A stretch of DNA of 9,990 bases. Source: Elusimicrobiota bacterium (GTDB lineage: Bacteria; Elusimicrobiota; Endomicrobiia; Endomicrobiales; Endomicrobiaceae). Of the stretch, positions 7,001 through 9,990 are shown piece after piece. Below the pieces are notes generated by a model, which worked only from the letters and a program-made list of their open reading frames with translations, did not search any database and had not been told where the DNA came from. The stretch lies in the NCBI GenBank assembly GCA_031256695.1, contig JAIRQB010000034.1, positions 1 through 9,990 of the forward strand, written 5' to 3'. Numbering within the stretch: the first letter of the stretch is position 1; every line of letters starts with the position of its first letter. Both the position numbers and the translations under genes were made by a program.

Positions 7001-9637
7001 GTCCGCATCGGCATATATTGCCCCGCCAAAATCACGCGCCGTGTTTTTTTCAAAAGTGACTTTTGTGTTTACAAAACTGACGGGTGAAAGGCTGTCTGCA
7101 TAAATTGCCCCGCCTGAACCGTTGCCCACAGTGTTTTTATTAAATACGACTTTAGAATTTGTAAAAAGCGCTATTGAATTACCGCCCGTATAAATTGCCC
7201 CGCCAAAATTGCGCTCTACATTATTGTTTATAAAAGAAAGAACGCTGTCTTCAACTTTCAAGTTGGAATTTGCTCCGCTGTAAATTGCCCCACCGTAATC
7301 CCTTGCCGTATTATTTGTCCAACTTGCCGTAGTTTTGTCAAAAACGGCGCTTGATTGCGTTAAATAAAATGCCCCGCCGTAATCCCTTGCCGTATTGTCC
7401 ATAAAAGAAACCTTGCTACCTGTAAAAATTATATTAGAATCAACCCCCGCATAAAAAACCCCGCCGAAGTCTTTTGCCGTATTGTCTATAAAAATAGCAG
7501 AAATATTTACAAAGTCCGCTTTGGCAAAATTATTTATATGAAAAACTCCGCCTGAACCGTTTAATGCAGAGTTTGCATTGAAAGTAAGCGAACTCTTCGC
7601 AAAAATAACAGAGCCTTTATTTGAAAGCGCTATCGCTCCGCCGCCAAAGCCCTCTGTAATGTCTTTTGTAAAAGTCAATGAGGACTCATCTATCTTTAAT
7701 ATAGAGTTGTCGGCTACATAAAAAACCCCGCCGAAACTTAAAGCGGTATTTTCTGTAAAGGTCGCTGTGGAATTAGCAAAAACGCCCGTTGATTTATCAT
7801 ATACGGCAATAGCCCCGCCAAAAGACGCTTTGTTGACAATCCATCTAGTCTTTGTCTTTGTAAATACAAAACTTGACGGGTCGGCAAAAAGCGCCCCGCC
7901 CATATTTGCCGCGCTATTATTTATAAAAGGAATTTCTATATCTGTAAAATATAAACGCGAGTTTAAAAGAGAGATAGCGCCGCCTGAAATGTCAGCATAG
8001 TTATTCTCAAAAGAAATTGAACTCTTTTTTGTAAAAGTCATACTTGACTTATTGGATAAAGCAATAGCGCCGCCTATGCTTGCAGTATTTCTATCAAAAC
8101 GAATATTTGAATTTGTAGAAATAAAAACAGAGTTGTCCATAAAAATTGCTCCGCCGGAATTAGCGGTATTGCCGGCAAATTTTATTTGAGAATTAAAAAT
8201 TTGAACGTTTATTCTACCCAAAAACAGAGCGCCGCCTGAGGATATAGCGGTATTATTTGTGAAAACAGCAGAACTGCCGTCAAATGATAATTGATATTCT
8301 GCTTGCGTATGTCCAACATAAATAGCGCCGCCGTTCTTAGCGGTATTTTGTATAAAAGAAAGACTTGATTTATTTATTAAAACTCTAGGCGATATATGAA
8401 AAGAAGCGGGAGCATCGCTAAAAACTTGTATTGCGCCGCCATTCTTCATAGCCGCATTAAATTGAAAGGCAAGAGTAGATTTGAATATCTCGGCATTTGC
8501 TGAATAAAAGGACATAGCGCCGCCGTTTTCAAAAACAGATGTATTGCTTGTAAAATTAAGATAACTATTTTCAGTCTTAAAATGAGCCCAACTTGACATT
8601 GCAATACCTTGAATAAAAAACGCTGCTCCGCCGTATTTGTAGTTGGCGCCGCCGTTATCTAAATATAAATTATTTTGAAAATCCGCCGTGCTGCTTTCTA
8701 AACTAAAAATGTCAGATATTATCACAACAGCGCCTCCCATAGCGGCTGTGTATGTATTGTATATACCATTGGAATTGCCTTTAAACATCAAATAAGTTTT
8801 TTGAATATCTACTCTGCCGCCGGAGAATATAGATATAGCGCCCCCTATATTATTTACGAAAGAAATAGAACTTTTGTAAAAATCAAACTGAGGATTAATA
8901 TCGCTTGAAATCATAGATTCCATATAAGTGGCGTTGCCCGCTGTATTGCCCTCAAAATTGACAACGCTAGAAGATATTTTAAGTCTGGTTCCGCCGCCAG
9001 AAGCGCCGGAATATAAAAAAATAAGCGACCCGAAAGTTCTTCCATTAACATCGGTATTATACCCATTGTTTTTAAAAGAAATGGAACTCGCTAATATAGA
9101 CATAGCGCCTGAATTAGCATAAGCATTGGGGGCAAAAATAAGCGAATCCATTTGAGAAGTGCTAGCGCCAGGCACAGGCGCAACATTGTTTAGAAAGGTA
9201 ACTGAAGAGTTGAGGAACATATAGGACTTGTTCTGGTTTCTCATAATAGTTTTAGTGAAATTATGAAAAAGAAAATTACCAGAAAGTGTAATTGTCGCTA
9301 CGCCAACACCGCCAAAAGCTACATAACCTACACCTTGATTATCAAGACCTAAACCTTGACCATCAAGAATACTGTAACCTGATGTCCTGCCTCTAATTGT
9401 GCCTGTTGCCCCTATATTTGTAATACCACTAGTCATTACCATATGATTTTCATAATCAAGGAGATTTATATCAAAGCCGTTATCAGCAATAGCGGTTACA
9501 AAATCAGAAAAATCATAACCGAAAGATTTATTAGCAGCAAAGAAAAGAGAGAAAAAGAAAAAGAAGCAAAAAACTAAAGAAACAAGAGATTTCTTATTGC
9601 CACCGCCGTTACAATTAAAACAAATAAACTTTTTCAT
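4004..9637 (-). CDS. Giant Pmp-like autotransporter adhesin with beta-barrel, OmpA peptidoglycan-binding domain and Lys-rich tail
   Basis: 1877 residues, taking the ATG at 9637: GGGGAGG lies 4 nt upstream and a signal peptide follows (basic n-region, Phe-rich core at 18-34, likely cleavage after SFG at residue 40). The frame stays open upstream through a TTG at 9769, but that part lacks coding character. Residues 41 to about 1290 are a beta-helix passenger with some 27 GGA[ILVF]-type motifs (about 264-1052) alternating with FxxN strands, as in chlamydial Pmp proteins, yet I find no Cys in the mature chain. Residues 1119-1157 resemble a passenger-associated transport repeat. A barrel of beta-strands runs about 1350-1598 and ends in Phe. 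An OmpA C-terminal domain follows (about 1643-1752) with GHTD-x2-G (1684-1690); D1687 and R1702 sit 15 residues apart, as in the diaminopimelate-binding pair, and it ends NRRVEIFIEG. Residues 1753-1877 are low-complexity, the last 45 holding 15 Lys. Expected at the cell surface, anchored to peptidoglycan. Confidence 0.9.
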   Translation of the reverse strand: MKKFICFNCNGGGNKKSLVSLVFCFFFFFSLFFAANKSFGYDFSDFVTAIADNGFDINLLDYENHMVMTSGITNIGATGTIRGRTSGYSILDGQGLGLDNQGVGYVAFGGVGVATITLSGNFLFHNFTKTIMRNQNKSYMFLNSSVTFLNNVAPVPGASTSQMDSLIFAPNAYANSGAMSILASSISFKNNGYNTDVNGRTFGSLIFLYSGASGGGTRLKISSSVVNFEGNTAGNATYMESMISSDINPQFDFYKSSISFVNNIGGAISIFSGGRVDIQKTYLMFKGNSNGIYNTYTAAMGGAVVIISDIFSLESSTADFQNNLYLDNGGANYKYGGAAFFIQGIAMSSWAHFKTENSYLNFTSNTSVFENGGAMSFYSANAEIFKSTLAFQFNAAMKNGGAIQVFSDAPASFHISPRVLINKSSLSFIQNTAKNGGAIYVGHTQAEYQLSFDGSSAVFTNNTAISSGGALFLGRINVQIFNSQIKFAGNTANSGGAIFMDNSVFISTNSNIRFDRNTASIGGAIALSNKSSMTFTKKSSISFENNYADISGGAISLLNSRLYFTDIEIPFINNSAANMGGALFADPSSFVFTKTKTRWIVNKASFGGAIAVYDKSTGVFANSTATFTENTALSFGGVFYVADNSILKIDESSLTFTKDITEGFGGGAIALSNKGSVIFAKSSLTFNANSALNGSGGVFHINNFAKADFVNISAIFIDNTAKDFGGVFYAGVDSNIIFTGSKVSFMDNTARDYGGAFYLTQSSAVFDKTTASWTNNTARDYGGAIYSGANSNLKVEDSVLSFINNNVERNFGGAIYTGGNSIALFTNSKVVFNKNTVGNGSGGAIYADSLSPVSFVNTKVTFEKNTARDFGGAIYADADSKITFADSDVLFIDNTARDDFGGAIYANLSDIDFKSSTVSFVNNTGRYGGGGIALNGATADFSNTTIVFANNTTRDFGGAIYGSGNAVFTFTNSKASFISNKVQQFGGSGIVGSAGGGAIALENSKIIINGAEFSSNESDNLGGAVYFSNSTGIFTDTDFKYNKSAVRGGAFYITAGKAEIKAENKDVFFTQNSANGVGNDFHLDNGSQVEFTADASRKIVLDGGITYGQTGIAGKNSSIVKKGAGDVIINGAALRVNGDSLIELFVEEGNLIFTGAKRLPFSADFELLDLKQDTTLGILVDFENGGATSLHAQTIIIRDGAVALSIETAPQVSEPSEGQTIDFLYANNTDEPDTFLNAASIINRNYEYEFLWREGDTTIYSGAIYNYIGYLVLKSTNVNAFASPMPLGGDGIGGYSNLTPQQQYFAKVFYVNLKALPTRLFWDYGPLSAGKRIYLGDKQMLKEKGRSNNFWVMGDVFALSNKISGIENGFEVSGAGAQAGYDLFDDGGLFVSYQEMTAKEDIFEASVNNMEAGLYKTWKASSFITNVMVSYGKQNFDVDINGEKAKFETDTIKFSLESEIISAAANISFFAGARGGYTMAGDIKDSADAIVVEKGDYFRADILGGLKKSFRVDESFTWGGKIYIGMPMTKDSQEPSFEVSADGGEKISGGNIGKIFGGVGIKGNYDISGRISLFAGATAEIYEYSDIYSAYLGASIKFGKVAQPEIVANKTGDIDYADRMGPLTDEEMIEDAKVRRQNAVMSFKLSAALFDSDSSKLSKQAKADIERIAKDLKKFKITKITIEGHTDSTGRESWNRVLSKNRAESVFWELIENGVPSGSMNYLGFAHIMPVATNKTEVGKQLNRRVEIFIEGERLAYDKDTDSYIDAALENAKANTAGGRGSAELEGIESISEVKGVAELPKPISASPEAAALAITNASLEQASVVASADSQKVSQSKSNTDKKVTSKKAAEKAKTSVKSKSVAKTSKKGKSAGRKR
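6735..7490 (-). repeat. Homogenised 28-30 residue passenger repeats (84-90 bp) inside the autotransporter gene
   Basis: Residues about 717-968 contain eight or nine consecutive units with the consensus FxxNTARD[FY]GGAIY, spaced 28-30 residues. NTARD[FY]GG or a close variant recurs at most units, while units outside the block are much more diverged. At DNA level the 15-mer GCCCCGCCAAAATCA on the plus strand occurs exactly at 6762, 6930 and 7020, and with one mismatch at 7197. This points to recent duplication or gene conversion inside the block. Confidence 0.75.
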
Positions 9638-9682
9638 AAAACCTCCCCGTAAAACCAAAATTACACCATTTGCTGAACTTAC

Positions 9683-9711
9683 TTTATATATAAACCTATT
9701 GAAGTTGAGAA
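9683..9711 (-). promoter_or_regulatory. Candidate promoter of the autotransporter gene
   Basis: On the minus strand TTCTCA (9706-9711; 4 of 6 to TTGACA) and TATAAA (9683-9688; 5 of 6 to TATAAT) are 17 nt apart. Transcription would start near 9676, giving a leader of about 40 nt that includes the strong Shine-Dalgarno at 9642-9648. The -35 lies in a 7-bp direct repeat (TTCTCAA twice in tandem). It sits downstream of the terminator at 9773-9804, as an independent promoter would. Confidence 0.5.
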
Positions 9712-9772
9712 TTGAGAAGTAGGCTGTATCATTTTTTACTGAAACAAAGACTTTTTTTCCTTTGCCCAAAAT

Positions 9773-9804
9773 AAAAAAAAGCGGTTTGAAAAAATCCGCT
9801 TTTT
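9773..9804 (-). terminator. Intrinsic terminator between the 13-bp array and the autotransporter
   Basis: A 9-bp inverted repeat AAAAAGCGG/CCGCTTTTT (9776-9784 with 9796-9804, 11-nt loop) is followed on the minus strand by an eight-T run ending at 9773 and then ATTTT. On the plus strand the stem ends in only five T, so it may work both ways but best on the minus strand. It would end a minus-strand transcript coming from beyond the right edge and insulate the autotransporter promoter. Confidence 0.75.
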
Positions 9805-9872
9805 GAATTGATTTTACTATTAGATTTGTTTTGAAAAACTTCTGAATAGTTTTTAATATAACAATATAATAA

Positions 9873-9990
9873 GAGGCTGTTTGATGAGGCTGTTTGATGA
9901 GGCTGTTTGATGAGGCTGTTTGATGAGGCTGTTTGATGAGGCTGTTTGATGAGGCTGTTTGATGAGGCTGTTTGATGAGGCTGTTTGATG
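9873..9990. repeat. Perfect 13-bp tandem repeat array, nine full copies, running off the window
   Basis: The unit GAGGCTGTTTGAT is repeated nine times without a mismatch (9873-9989), and the last base starts a tenth copy, so the true copy number is unknown. Thirteen is not a multiple of three, so a gain or loss of one unit would shift any reading frame crossing it. On the plus strand every frame meets TGA. On the minus strand no frame has a stop; all three frames give the same 13-residue cycle, IKQPHQTASSNSL, in different phase. The stretch 9805-9872 beside it is AT-rich with no gene I can support. A contig end inside a repeat is also a common assembly outcome. Confidence 0.95.

Noticed and set aside
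6100..9130. Several short plus-strand reading frames opposite the autotransporter gene
   Set aside because: They are antisense shadows: Pro/Ala-rich stretches arising from the complement of the Gly-Gly-Ala repeat codons, with no independent support.
9638..9769. N-terminal extension of the autotransporter from a TTG at 9769
   Set aside because: It has no Shine-Dalgarno, would bury the signal peptide behind 44 residues, and overlaps the candidate promoter and the strong Shine-Dalgarno for the ATG at 9637.

Overview
The window comes from an AT-rich genome with long A/T tracts between genes. It belongs to a diderm (Gram-negative type) bacterium: more than half of it is one gene for an outer-membrane autotransporter with an OmpA-type peptidoglycan-binding domain, and two other products have signal peptides for export. 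The mix of GGA[ILVF]/FxxN passenger repeats, low GC and anaerobe-style Fe-S proteins would fit a host-associated anaerobe. An Elusimicrobiota/Endomicrobia-like source is a guess; no rRNA or marker gene is present to decide it.

Layout. Positions 1-339 (+) hold the 3' part of a GNAT acetyltransferase cut by the window edge. Positions 543-1723 (+) hold a two-gene unit: an exported PsbP/DcrB-like protein, then a nucleoside phosphorylase-family enzyme joined by an ATGA overlap. Positions 3577-1912 (-) hold a convergent two-gene unit: a QueG-like double [4Fe-4S] protein overlapping by 11 nt with an SsuA/NMT1-type periplasmic binding protein. This unit has a near-consensus promoter (TTGAAA-N17-TATAAT), a ~160 nt leader with several inverted repeats, and an intrinsic terminator at 1755-1798.

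Positions 9637-4004 (-) hold the 1877-residue autotransporter: a long Phe-rich signal peptide, about 27 GGA-type passenger repeats, a beta-barrel, an OmpA C-terminal domain with the diaminopimelate-binding Asp/Arg pair, and a Lys-rich tail. It has its own candidate promoter, a strong Shine-Dalgarno and a bidirectional terminator at 3855-3890. A GC-rich tract (G-rich in the transcript) sits directly after its stop codon.

The right edge (9873-9990) is a perfect 13-bp tandem array, nine full copies running off the window. A terminator hairpin separates it from the autotransporter. The minus strand of the array has no stop codon in any frame.

No rRNA, tRNA, CRISPR array, transposase or recognisable mobile element was seen. 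The points most worth following are the autotransporter-OmpA-basic-tail architecture, the 13-bp array, and the structured leader of the QueG-like/binding-protein unit, which has no visible ABC permease or ATPase.
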